64,000 nt of DNA, taken from the NCBI GenBank assembly GCA_024500155.1, contig CM044858.1:23175795-23239794 (forward strand), written 5' to 3'. The translations under genes and the position numbers were made by a program. Shown here one piece after another: positions 1-9,692 of the stretch (positions are counted from its first letter, which is position 1; each line of letters begins with the position of its first letter). The notes beneath the pieces were generated by a model that was given only the letters and a program-made list of their open reading frames with translations, was not told where the DNA came from and ran no database searches. Source of the DNA: Chenopodium formosanum. Lineage: Eukaryota; Streptophyta; Magnoliopsida; Caryophyllales; Amaranthaceae.

Positions 1-588
1 CTTCTCAAGCTTCAAATCTTCCCTCCCAAATTAAGGGGAGTGGTACTTCTTCTAACTCTCAAACTCCTTCTACTTCACATAATATGCCTATGGGATGTTT
101 GTTTTGTATGTGGATTATATGACCATGATTCTAGCGATTGCAACAATGAATGTGTTGATGAGTTTGACAACAATGAGTGTGAGCATGTTAATTTTGTGTC
201 AAACAACAATGTCCAAAGGTTTGATAATAAAAGAGGCCAATGGAATAGGAATTACCAAAACCAAGGCAATTTTGACAACTATAATCATGGTGGTGGTTAT
301 AGGAACCAAGGGAATCAAGGTTCTCGTGGTAACCATAACCAAGGTTATAGTGGCCAAAATCAAAGCCAAAATTATGGTAATCAAAACCAAGGCTATGGAA
401 ATCAAAACCAAGGTTATGGAAATCATAACTAAGGTAATGGTAACCATAATCAAGGTGGTGGTAACCATAATCAAGGTTATGGTCAAAATCAAAATAGGGG
501 TAATTGGAACAATCAAGGAAGGGGAAATTTTCAAAACAATCCTCAAAGAGGTCCCCCACCCGGATTTGTTCCAAAGACTCAAGGTTAA
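1..588 (+). pseudogene. gag C-terminal part with CCHC zinc knuckle, broken
   Basis: This is the end of a retrotransposon nucleocapsid gene. In frame 1 the residues CFVCGLYDHDSSDC (about 97-138) form a perfect C-x2-C-x4-H-x4-C RNA-binding knuckle. A long Gly/Asn/Gln-rich tail follows, made of short degenerate repeats of the type NQGYGNQ (about 250-500). Upstream of about base 95 the gag-like reading (Ser/Gln/Pro-rich) is in frame 3, so a small indel lies just before the knuckle. Two in-frame stops, TAA at 430-432 and TAA at 586-588, interrupt a frame that otherwise runs directly into the protease ORF. Both are one C-to-T change from CAA (Gln), which would fit the Gln-rich context. The gene is not functional as it stands. 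Confidence 0.8.
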
Positions 589-2085
589 AATTCCTATTCA
601 CAACCTTCTTCTCCTAGGACAACTTTGGAGGAATTGATTGATAATCAAACCAAGATCATTAACACCTATATGGCGGTTAGTGATAAGAAATTCAATGAGA
701 TGATGACTCACAGTAAGATGCTTGAGACTCAAATAACCCAATTAGCAAGCACTATTAAGGATTATGCTAGTCCTTCATCTTTGCCTTCCCAAGGTGTTGA
801 ACCAAAGAAACCCGTGTACTCTATTGCCACTAGTGGTGGAAATGACTTTAATGAGGGAGTTTCTTGTTCAAAAGAGGGAAAAGATGAGAGTGGTGCTATG
901 GAGAATGAGGTGGAGAGGGTTGAGTCTAAGGAAATTTATTGTGAGGTTGAGGAAAAAGAAGAAAGTGTTTTTGAGAAGATGAGTGAGGTAGAGAGATTTC
1001 CCGATCTACCATACCCCCAAAAATACTTGAGATTCAAAATGGATGAGCAATTTGGGAAGTTCCTTGAAGTTCTTAAGGAAGTCCATGATTCCACACCCTC
1101 TACCGAGCCAATTCCCGATATGCCTAAGTACTCGAAGTTTCTTAAGGAGATACTAGAGGAGAAGGAAAATTTTGATGAGGGTAGTTCGGTGGAAGGAGGG
1201 AAGTGTTTTAGTGCTCTTGTCTATGGTGAGCTTCCGGAGAAAATGGAAGATCCGGGGAATTTTTCAATCCCTTGTCAAATCAAGAAGATGGTTTTTGAGA
1301 ATGCTTTGTGTGATCTAGGGGCTAGTGAGAGTATTATGCCCTTTTTGGTTTTCAAGAGGCTTGATCTAGGTGAGCTTCAACCATCTAATATAACACTTCA
1401 ATTGGCCGATCGCTCTATTAAGCTTCCTAAGGGAAGAATTGATGATGTCCCTTTAAAGATTGGAGAGTTTGTCTTTCCCGTGGATTTTGTTGTTTTGGAG
1501 ATTGAGGAAGATGAGCATATTCCAATCATTCTAGGGAGGCCTTTCTTAGCCACCTCGGGAGCCTTAATAGATGTGAAGGGAGGCCAAATCACTTTGAGAT
1601 GTGGAAAATTAGAAGAGAGTTTTAAGTTGAAGCCAATGCATGAGTCCTTATCTTGTGTGCAAGATATAGCATGTGCTAGTCTTTCTCGTTCCATTGATGA
1701 TGTGTGCATGGTTGATTCTTCTACTAACGATACTTTTGAGATTGTTGATGATGTTTGTGCAAGTCTTGATGATGTTAGTGAAGAAGAATTTGTAATTCTA
1801 AAGCCAAGGGATGAGAAAGAAATTGAGATTCCAAATTGGTTCAAGCTTAATTCTCAAGATGAAGAGAAAGCTTCCATGGTTAAGGATGTTGAAGTCAAGC
1901 CGAAGAAAAAGGCCTGTGACTCGAAGAAATCAAGAAAAAGAAAGAAATTGAGAAAAGAGAAGGAAGAATTTGAAAAGAATTTTGTGAAGGTTTCATTAAG
2001 CAACGATGAGAAGTTGCTCAAAATTGAAGAAGATTTTGCTCCATTAACTACCTTGAAGAAGGTGGTGTTCTTTGACCCTCCATGA
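589..2085 (+). CDS. Retrotransposon aspartic protease (gag-PR polyprotein segment)
   Basis: The open frame continues the gag frame after the TAA at 586-588; the first ATG is at 625. A Glu/Ser-rich linker (about 830-1200) leads to a retropepsin-like domain (about 1240-1640). The active-site motif is D-L-G-A-S (1312-1326), the form common in Athila-type elements rather than D-T-G. The second conserved block is ILGRPFLAT (about 1528-1554). The C-terminus is a Lys/Arg-rich stretch (about 1885-1980) and ends at a TGA. In autonomous relatives reverse transcriptase follows the protease, but here the ORF simply ends. The protease itself looks uninterrupted over nearly 500 codons, unlike the gag before it. 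Its role would be to cut the gag polyprotein in the virus-like particle. Confidence 0.8.
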   Translation, partial: NSYSQPSSPRTTLEELIDNQTKIINTYMAVSDKKFNEMMTHSKMLETQITQLASTIKDYASPSSLPSQGVEPKKPVYSIATSGGNDFNEGVSCSKEGKDESGAMENEVERVESKEIYCEVEEKEESVFEKMSEVERFPDLPYPQKYLRFKMDEQFGKFLEVLKEVHDSTPSTEPIPDMPKYSKFLKEILEEKENFDEGSSVEGGKCFSALVYGELPEKMEDPGNFSIPCQIKKMVFENALCDLGASESIMPFLVFKRLDLGELQPSNITLQLADRSIKLPKGRIDDVPLKIGEFVFPVDFVVLEIEEDEHIPIILGRPFLATSGALIDVKGGQITLRCGKLEESFKLKPMHESLSCVQDIACASLSRSIDDVCMVDSSTNDTFEIVDDVCASLDDVSEEEFVILKPRDEKEIEIPNWFKLNSQDEEKASMVKDVEVKPKKKACDSKKSRKRKKLRKEKEEFEKNFVKVSLSNDEKLLKIEEDFAPLTTLKKVVFFDPP

Positions 2086-3462
2086 TTTGGAGGAAGGGTC
2101 GAGCTTAGGACCTTAAGCAAGCGCTTCCCGGGAGGCAACCCGGAGTTTCTAACTTTTCCTTTTGATTTTTGAATTTTCTTATTTTTGTTTCTTTTATTAC
2201 TTTGTCTTTTCTTTCACTTTTCTACTTGATTGGATTTTTAGGATGACTTTTGCGGGATTGTAATTCTACAAGTATGCATGGTTAATGGAAGGTGTTCGTG
2301 GCACAAATCACATTTTGTTCGATTCTAATCGAAATTTGAGGTAAAAAGGGTAAGAATTTTAGAGAGGTAAGATAGGAAATTCATGTTTTGATAGTTGGAG
2401 GAAATTGATACTTAGTGAATTTTTTGTGGTGAGCACATGAATTTTCAACTTTGAGGGCTTTGAAAATGATTTAGCTACTGCCTATGTTGCTCCTCATCAC
2501 CATCATGATTCATGTGCGCACCAAAATAGGCAGTAAGTATCAAATTGATGAGAAAAAGGAAGAAATGGGCACGCATAAGGGTGTGCAGTCGCACACGAGG
2601 CTTGTGAGGGCGCACAGCCTGCGTGTGCGGGCGCACACCAGCGTTGTGCGGCCGCACTTGGCTGGTCGAGCAATATAACTTTCTTCCTCCTCTTTCCTCC
2701 CTTCATTTCATCACTTCCCCTTATCTTCCTCACGCACAACCCTCCTCCAAAACCCTCTTGTGCGCACCTCTACCTCCCTTATTCACCATAAAAAATCTCT
2801 CAAATCTTCACTAAAATCACTCCATTTTCACTCAAAATCACTCACAAACCTTCCTACACTCAAAATTCCTCACAAATTGACCCAAATTTCACTCACTCTC
2901 TCTCCCACTCTAGGTGGCCGAAAATTGGGGCTTTCTTTGTGGGTCGAAATTGCTTGCTCAAAGTTGGTTAATCTTGCTTCTTTTATGGTATAATCACTAA
3001 TCCTTGCTTTGATTTTGCCAATTACATCATAATTTTGCATAGATTGAAAATTTGTATGAGCACGAATAGTGTAGTATTGATTTTGTGATTTTTGATGCTT
3101 GATCTTGATATTGGTTGTGATTTGGTGATGTTTATTGATTGATTTTGCATAACATTGTATTGTTTGTTGATTTTGTAGTGATTCTCATCATTTTTTGTTG
3201 ATATCTTGTGAGTTGGATTTTTGGAATATGGGTAGTATGTTGTGATTGTGGTATTGGTCTTGTGGTTAATCTTGAATTGTTGAAAGGAGTTTTTCTTGGA
3301 TTATTGGTGTTGTTGATTGGTTTGGAATTGGTTTTGATTGAAAGGAAGTGTGAATTTGGAGTTTGGTGATTTTGGTAGTAAGTGGTGAATTTGGGTATGG
3401 TGTTCTTGGTTCATTGGTTTTGCTTCTTGTTCATTGTTGGTGATCTTTCTCAACCTCTCAAA
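2086..3462 (+). other. Non-coding spacer between protease and ORF1, with GC motif array
   Basis: No credible gene is visible. The stretch holds a GC-rich array (2583-2657), then a C/T-rich tract (about 2680-2900) that resembles an mRNA leader, then T/G-rich sequence up to the ORF1 start codon at 3463. The order (array, pyrimidine-rich leader, ORF) resembles the LTR promoter layout. An internal promoter for ORF1 is an inference only. Confidence 0.6.
2583..2657 (+). repeat. Internal 21-bp-phased palindromic array
   Basis: Four 12-bp units start at 2583, 2604, 2625 and 2646, each exactly 21 bp apart: GTGCAGTCGCAC, GTGAGGGCGCAC, GTGCGGGCGCAC, GTGCGGCCGCAC. The 9-bp spacers differ from each other. 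The same motif and the same step size occur in the Athila A LTRs at 8383, 18962, 22815 and 30906. Confidence 0.9.
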
Positions 3463-4573
3463 CATGTCTAAATACTTCAAGAAACTCACCAAGAAAAGAA
3501 AAACCGATATTAGCATCGATGAACCTCGCCCAAGTACCTCCTCTAGGCCGAGTACATCTTCTAGGCCAAGTACTTCCAACCCCTCTTCCTCTCAAACACG
3601 ACCTCCAACCTCTCTACCCTAAAAGAAAAATTTCACCGAAAAACAAAAGACCTTCTACCAAAATTTGAAGGAAGAAAGAACCCTCAAACAAACCCGCCAC
3701 TATTTCCAACCCGACATGGTGAAATTGGGGATAGATGATGATGTGCGGTTGTTGCTCTTAAACCTCCGGTTGGGTTCTTTCATCACTGATGCCTATCGCA
3801 CCTACAAGGAGCCTACATTGGAGTTCTTGGCTACCTTGGAGCTTGTACCCGTAGGAGGGGTATATCGGGTGCGATTCCAATTGTTCAACCACGTCTTCGA
3901 CCATTCCTTGGAAGAGTTCAACGCCGCTTTGGACTTTGATCCCCACGGGGATATTTTGAACGTTGAACCTTATATCTTCCCAGAGTATGATCACAACTCA
4001 TGGTGGGAAGACATCTCGGGTGGTCACGAGTTTATCACCAACAGGGCTAAGATTTCATCGGTGTACCAACCTTGTCTTAGGGTTGTGCACCGTCTTTTGG
4101 GCTATGTGGTGTTCCCTAAACAAGAGTTGGGGAAATTGAGCAAATTGGAGCTCAAGGTCTTGTGGTTGTCTACCCGCCCGGAGTATGTGGGCCGGTTGAA
4201 CTTGGGGTATATCTTTGCCCAATATTGTGTGGACCTTCGTGGCCGGAGTACGGGAGAGATACTTGCGGGGGCATGGTGACTAGGCTCTTGACTCACCTTC
4301 GCCTTGATGCATATCTCCCATTTTGTAAGGAGATTGGGGATAGCACCTCCCTCTACCTTGACATGCAACAATTGGGTCAAATCCAATTCATCTCCAAGGG
4401 CTATAGCGAAGGGAGATATGAGTGGCTTAGGGGCAATGAGCATTGGTGCTACTTGCCTAACCCCGGCTTGACTTCTTTGGCCCGGATCGCCAACAATGTG
4501 TGGCATGTCCCCAAGTCCTTTCAGCGTCCTAAATTCGACTCCGATGAGGATGAGGAAGAAGATGATGAAGAAG

Positions 4574-4607
<34 letters not shown>

Positions 4608-5151
4608 ACAATTTCCACAACAACAAGCTCCTCAAGAACAAGAGCAAGGGCAACATGCTTATGCCAATGCCGATTTGAGGGCTCTTAGTAAGCAAATGAG
4701 TGGATTGAAAATCCACGTGGATGGCATGTATGATCAAGACTTTGGGGCAATCTATGAACAACTAAGAGGTATTCAAGAGATGCAACAAGGTATGTTTACT
4801 CAACAACAACAAATTTATGAGGCGGAAGTTAACCGTGGGAACGTTACTCCCCCGGTTAACTATCCGTATTTCCCGCCCCAACAAGGTCCTCTACCTTCGT
4901 ATGGGCATCCTTATTGGTCTGGGCCTTCTAACCCCGACACCGAGTGTCGCTACTATCCGGATGAGCACGGTAACTATGATTACAAGGCTCCGGGTGGTAG
5001 TGACTATAGGGGTGATCCTAACTACCCCATGTCCATCCCAACCACCCCTTTGAACTCTCTTTGCCCGATAACTTCACCTCTCTTGCTCCTTGGTAATAAG
5101 ATCTTTTCAAGGGGCATTATGGGTGGCGCCTTACCCTCATCCCTTCGATGA
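3463..5151 (+). pseudogene. ATHILA ORF1 (env-position protein), broken
   Basis: This gene sits in the third-ORF (env-like) position of an Athila element and matches the ATHILA ORF-1 family as I recall it; its biochemical role is unknown. The reading starts at ATG 3463 with a Ser/Pro/Thr-rich tail, meets an in-frame TAA at 3620-3622, then continues in the same frame as the conserved domain (residues such as TLEFLATLEL, HVFDHSLEEFNAAL, about 3665-4250). Around 4240-4265 it shifts to frame 1, where the domain continues (CGGMVTRLL at about 4267) into an acidic Asp/Glu run and a (CAA)n poly-Gln tract (4577-4620), and ends at TGA 5149. The second copy in the window (27134-28249, - strand) keeps the order of the same blocks without the shift, which supports a frameshift here. 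Confidence 0.75.
4577..4620 (+). repeat. (CAA)n microsatellite coding poly-Gln
   Basis: CAA/CAT triplets are repeated in tandem inside ORF1 and give a run of Gln after an Asp/Glu-rich stretch. Further CAA clusters occur at 4800-4812. Confidence 0.85.
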
Positions 5152-7901
5152 CCCAGAGCGCAGCAAGGACCCCGATGGGGCCGGGCCGAGTGGGAGTGGT
5201 GGTGGTGATGGTAGTAGTTATTAGTTCCCTTTAGCTTTTCATGCTTTTTGCCTCCATCCCTTATGTTTTTTATGCATGTTTTGTTTTGCTTGGGATGTTG
5301 AGATGTATTTTTATCTAGCTTGGGGGAACTAATAATTTGCTCGGTGACCAATTTTGTTGTTGTGTACATACCTTAGTTGTTTGCATGCTTATTTTTATTC
5401 CTCTTGTTTGATTTCCTCATTTTCTTGATCTCTAGGCTACCTTCCTTGTAGCTAGCTTTTTTGCCCTATTTGCTTAGATGCTTGTTGTTTGTGATGATGC
5501 TTTGCTTGAGATGTTGCTGTTGTTGATCCCTAATATCCAAATCCCTTTAATCCAAAACCCTTTGATCCAAATCCCTTGAATCCAAATCTTGTAGTTTAGT
5601 GTAGTTCTTTAGTTAGTTTAGACTTTCTTGCTTTCTTAGTTCCATTTCTTTTATTCTTTCTATTCGTTGATCAGTTTAGCTTTTATTTCCTTTGGTTGTA
5701 TATACTTTTTGCTTGGATTAGTTTAATTTTATTTGTTGTTTTCTTTTCTTTGTTTTGAAGTTACTAACCATTTTCTTTGTTCATAGTTTCTTTTATTTCT
5801 TTTTCTCACTTGGTTCCTTGAAGAGCTTTTGGATATGGAATGCTACGAGGTGGTTTCTAATTGCTTCGTTTATTTTTTCTAAGCTTGGAAGCCTGGTGAG
5901 ACCTTTCTTATTTTTCTCTTTATTTTCCTTGGTCGCATAGAATAGGATTAGTTTAGGAGAAGTTGAATGGATCGAGGATGGATGCTTGTTAACACGTAAT
6001 GTGTTTGGGATCGATGACGTTGATGTCGATCGACCACTTGTTTGTCGATTGGGAATTTTATGTGTTTAACTTGCTTTCTAGTCCATTGCATGCTATTTTT
6101 CCTATATCTCTTTTTCTATGTCTCCATTTCTTTTCTTTTATTTTCTTTTATTTTATGTTTTCTTTTACTTTCCTTTATTTTTATTTTCATTTTTATGTGA
6201 TTTTGAGGCATTATTTTTCATTTTTCTTATGAAATGAACTTTGTACTTTGGACTTGTCTTTTGCATGATTTTCTTCCTAGGTTGTAAAGGTATGCACGGT
6301 TTGAGACTATGTTCGGTTGACTCCAGGATAGGTGTATGCTAGGGTAGTTGGTTTGAACTAGGAGGATCATGAAGCTGGATTCTACTTGTTTGTGGCATGT
6401 TGGTAGTTGCTCCCTATAGTCAATTTGACACCACTAGTGAGTTTTTGCCACAACCTTGTGAGGTTACTTGTTTTTCTAGCCTTCAACATTCCTTGTATGA
6501 GCGGCGTGGATCCTTGACTATGCAAACCTAATCTAATAAAGCTTGATGTATGATTCTCAAACTCGAGACCGAACTATCTAGGAAGGACAAAGGCACATTT
6601 TTCGGGGTGGTATTTTTCATTTTTGTTATATTTTGTTATTTTCTTTATTTTTGGGTTTACATTTGCCTTCTTGCAACCATTTGAGCCTTATCCCTTCTTT
6701 TCAAGCCACATTATTTAGTTATTTGACCTTTTGTTTCATTTTCTACATTTTCTTGGTTTTTGTGAAGCAATATGATCATTTGAGATGGAGTTTGTGGTGG
6801 ATAAGTTGGAATTTTGGTTTTTATGAATGCAAGTTTGTAATTTCATTTTCTTTGTGAATAATGGCAAATATTTGTGAAAAAGCCGTCCTACTTCATAAAA
6901 GGCATGGACTAATAAAGTTGCAATTCGAAAAAGCCGTCCGAATTAAGTAAAAGGCAAGGACATTGCAAATTCGATAAAAAAAAATTGAAAAAGTGAAAAA
7001 TTCAAAAATATTTTGATGTATTCTTTTCTCCTTCTAAGCATTGAGGACAATGCTTCATTTTAGCTTGGGGGAAAAGCATGTACGCTTTTTGTATATATTT
7101 TTGTGAGTATAGCTTCAAGTAAGCTTGGGGGTGTTGTTTTTGGTTTGGTAATTTCTTGATTGTGGTGTTAAGGATTGATCACCCTTTTGCTTCACTTTTT
7201 AGGAAAATCACCAAATTTTTTGAAATTTTAGCCTACCTTCACCCTTTATGCCTTACGTTACAACCTTTGGGAAAGACCTTTCGACCTAGATAGTCGAGTC
7301 ACTATTCGGGGGAGGGCATCATGGATCATTGCCTAAGGAAAGGGGATGCATAGTCAAGATTGTCGAGTAGCCTAAAAATAATTCTTTTTCCGGTTCCTTC
7401 GAGGAATCATTGGGACACTCACTAAGGGGAGATTTGAGACTAGTGGGGAGAACGCGGTAAGATTGTTTGGGATGAACGTGGATTGTGATGACTAGTTCCT
7501 ATGCCTAGCATACCCTATGTTTCAATCAACCTTAGATATCTTGAAAAGTGCATACCTTAACTACTTGAGAAAGATTGTCATTCATTTGCATTATAGTCTT
7601 TAAGTTAGTTCATTTCGCAAAGGTTTGTTTTCATTTTATTCTCCTTTCTTTTTATGGTTTGCCTCATTGATGTTTGGTGGAAAGTTATGGGTCAAACTCT
7701 TAGGATACCCTTACGAGACCTCACTCGTCCTCATAGGCGACTTTGGGGTTTAAAGGGCTTGTTGTAGCTAAAAGCAACCGTGATTCCTACGACAGTGAGT
7801 TTTAGTGTATATTCTTATCTTGAGTCTTTCTTTTTCATTTTCAATAAAATTATCATCCTTTATCTTTCTTTCTTTGTTTTGCTCGAGGACGAGCAAAAGT
7901 T
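5152..7901 (+). other. Athila 3' non-coding region
   Basis: This is T-rich sequence without a credible gene; the open frames in it are low-complexity Phe/Leu/Ser runs. It carries polypurine-tract-like motifs (AGCTTGGGGG) at 5317-5326, 7062-7071 and 7122-7131 in addition to the true tract at the LTR. Homologous 3' regions occur on the - strand at 13606-15985 and 31402-33375. Confidence 0.75.
7036..7071 (+). promoter_or_regulatory. Stem-loop (AGGA loop) plus polypurine-like motif, internal
   Basis: Arms AAGCATTG (7036-7043) and CAATGCTT (7048-7055) pair perfectly around the loop AGGA. TAGCTTGGGGG follows at 7061-7071. The copies at 14330-14349 and 32261-32280 (both - strand) keep the loop; the first differs by a paired change at the outer base pair. 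Confidence 0.8.
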
Positions 7902-7916
7902 TAGCTTGGGGGAATT
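7877..7916 (+). promoter_or_regulatory. Stem-loop and polypurine tract at the 3' LTR
   Basis: A 9-bp perfect stem, TTTTGCTCG (7877-7885) with CGAGCAAAA (7890-7898), has the loop AGGA. The polypurine tract AGCTTGGGGGAAT (about 7903-7915) ends next to the LTR start TGACGAGTGACA at 7917. The tract primes plus-strand DNA synthesis; the role of the stem-loop is not established. Confidence 0.85.
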
Positions 7917-8382
7917 TGACGAGTGACATTTATGGCACTCATTTGATCCCTTTTTGGATGAATTCTATTTCATTTTATCTCTCTTTTCTTTAGTTTTCCT
8001 TATATTTATTCTTGTTTTCTTCATTTTATGCTTTTTGTGGCTAGTTTCTCTATTTTATGCATTTTCTAGTTTACTTGTTATTTTTCTCTTTTACTTGCTT
8101 TTTATCATTTGTTTGTAGGTGGTAATTGATTGTCCAAGAATTCCCGAGCTTCCTCCCTATGATCTTTCATTGTTTTCATGCCTAAAGATTGTGCAAGAAG
8201 CTTCAAGTCAAAGGTGGATCCAAGGGGCATGCTTCAAGGCTTTGTATATGCCTTTCTCATGGCTTATACTCTTCAAGAAATTCAAGAAAGTTTCTGCCTA
8301 CTTTGTCCTCCATCATCATCATCTAGGATGTGTGCACCGCTTGAGCTAGGACGAAGAGAAGAAGGGGGAAAGACCCAGCCAG

Positions 8383-8457
8383 GTGCGGGCGCACCCAGGA
8401 AGTGTGCGGCCGCACATTGGTCGGGTGCGGCCGCACACCTGGTGCGTGCGGGCGCAC
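8383..8457 (+). promoter_or_regulatory. 21-bp-phased palindromic array in LTR, upstream of TATA
   Basis: Four 12-mers start at 8383, 8404, 8425 and 8446 (GTGCGGGCGCAC, GTGCGGCCGCAC, GTGCGGCCGCAC, GTGCGGGCGCAC), exactly 21 bp apart, with unrelated 9-bp spacers. A fifth, out-of-phase unit ATGCGCCCGCAC is at 8499. The TATA box at 8555 lies about 100 bp after the last phased unit. The array is rich in CpG and contains NotI-type GCGGCCGC cores. Confidence 0.9.
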
Positions 8458-8554
8458 CAATCTGGGTGTGTTCTCGTGCGCGCCACTCTCTCTCCTCCAT
8501 GCGCCCGCACCGACGTGGGTCTATTTTTGGGCGTCAATACCGACCTCCTCTTTG

Positions 8555-8563
8555 TATATATAG
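8555..8563 (+). promoter_or_regulatory. TATA box of Athila A LTR
   Basis: TATATATAG is preceded by the CpG-rich array and followed by AT-rich sequence and a purine-rich GAGAGAGAAA leader at about 8631. The same order is seen in the other A-family LTRs, for example about 22970 (+) and 30806 (-). Confidence 0.7.
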
Positions 8564-9554
8564 TTATTTCTTTCTATTTTGAGTAAGAAAGATTTAGATT
8601 GGATTAGATAGTTAGTTTTTGATAGAATTTTAGAGAGAGAAACTCAAGGATTGAAGAGAGAGAAACTCATGGTTTTTGGTGATTGTTCAAGAATTCTTCA
8701 TTATAATTGATCTTTGAATCAAAGTTTTGTAAGGATCTTCTTCTTGATTTCAATACAAGTTTGATTCTAGTTGATTTCATTTGTTTTCCATGTTATTGTT
8801 GATTGATTGAAGTTTGTTTGATGATTGATTGAAGTTTTATTGATTTTTGATTGATTGTTGATTTGATCTTTGGTTTCAAATATGTTGATGATGAAATTGA
8901 TGATTAGTGTAGCTTTGATCTTGATTTCCATGGCTAGTGAGTAGTTTTCTAGCTAGGGAAATGGTGAAGCATGTTTGAGTGATGGATTAGAGTAATTTAG
9001 GGATAATTGATGGAGTTGATGATATGATTAAATTTGGTTGATAATTCATGTGCATGTGTGTGATTGATTGAAGTTTGGCCATCTTTGATTATTGCACTAG
9101 ATTGCATTGTGAGCTTGCTATGGTACGGACCATTGATTAGTAACTTACAATTTCACGATTGAGGTGCTTTGTGACGTTCCCTAGGTAGTGTTTAGCGTAG
9201 TTGACGCTAGTTAGACCTCTAGGTGAACTATCTTGGTATGCTCTTTTGGATACATGATTGATCTTCCTTCATATCACTTGACTTACAATTACATGTGGAT
9301 CCATTGCCCTAGTGTCTTTTAGATTGATTTCATACAAGTTCTTGCATCATTTAGCTCTAGCTCTAGTTTCCTTCATAAACCCCCTTTACTTGACTTCGAA
9401 ATTGCTTGACTTAGGCATTGTGCATTCGACCTCCATTCCCTTTGGTTCGACCTTGACTAACCACTACACTTAATAGGGGTTTGTTGAGTTACAAATTTTG
9501 TTTGATTGGGTGGGGTGGTAGCCCAACGACCTACCGTTCTTCATCCCATCAAAA

Positions 9555-9572
9555 TGGCGCCGTTGCCGGGGA
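9555..9572 (+). other. Primer binding site (tRNA-Asp type)
   Basis: TGGCGCCGTTGCCGGGGA lies three bases after the LTR end. This sequence is the usual minus-strand primer site of Athila-type elements and is generally assigned to tRNA-Asp. The TR-GAG-like element has the same site with one change at 17818-17835 (- strand). Confidence 0.85.
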
Positions 9573-9692
9573 ATGGTGCTTTGAGTGCATGTTGTTGTTG
9601 AGTCTATTTCATTTCATTTGCAAAATACAAAAAGATTTTATACTTTAGGCTACACTTGTAGCCGTGCTACTTATATTTTCTTTGAGTTTTTT

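Larger units (their letters stand above)
1..7916 (+). mobile_element. Athila-type Ty3/gypsy element, internal region, 3' portion (RT-less)
   Basis: The stretch runs from the gag zinc knuckle through an aspartic protease, a non-coding spacer, an ATHILA ORF1 and a long T-rich 3' region to a polypurine tract directly abutting an LTR at 7917. No reverse transcriptase, RNase H or integrase is present between the protease (ends 2085) and ORF1 (starts 3463). The sequence after the protease ORF (about 2118-2145, a short inverted GC element of the kind AAGCGCTT..GGGAGGCAACCC) resembles the stretch that normally follows pol in such elements. The copy therefore looks non-autonomous, having lost the whole RT-integrase block. 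The 5' end lies outside the window. Confidence 0.85.
7917..9551 (+). repeat. Athila A LTR, complete, + orientation
   Basis: The LTR starts TGACGAGTGACATTTATGG right after the polypurine tract and ends ..CATCCCATCA just before the primer site; about 1635 bp. It holds the 21-bp-phased GC array (8383-8457), a TATA box TATATATAG (8555-8563), GATT-rich low-complexity sequence (about 8790-8880) and a conserved 3' portion. It serves as the 3' LTR of the element on its left and the 5' LTR of the piece on its right. Related copies: 17839-19480, 22341-23680, 29825-31401, and a 214-bp 3' piece at 10597-10810. Confidence 0.9.

Noticed and set aside
188..601. Two ORFs antisense to gag
   Set aside because: Shadows of the Gly/Asn/Gln repeat region of gag.
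5755..6857. Several Phe/Leu-rich small ORFs resembling membrane proteins
   Set aside because: T-rich non-coding DNA of the element; no conserved pattern in the homologous - strand copies.
8383..8457. CRISPR-like pattern: constant repeats with variable spacers of constant length
   Set aside because: Repeat is 12 bp and spacers 9 bp, in plant LTR promoters with no cas genes; not a CRISPR array.
8178..8582. ORF with a seven-residue repeating Arg-Pro-His pattern
   Set aside because: It is the 21-bp array read as codons inside an LTR; no start context, and other copies have different frames.
9555..9572. tRNA gene fragment
   Set aside because: It is a primer binding site next to an LTR; no tRNA cloverleaf around it.
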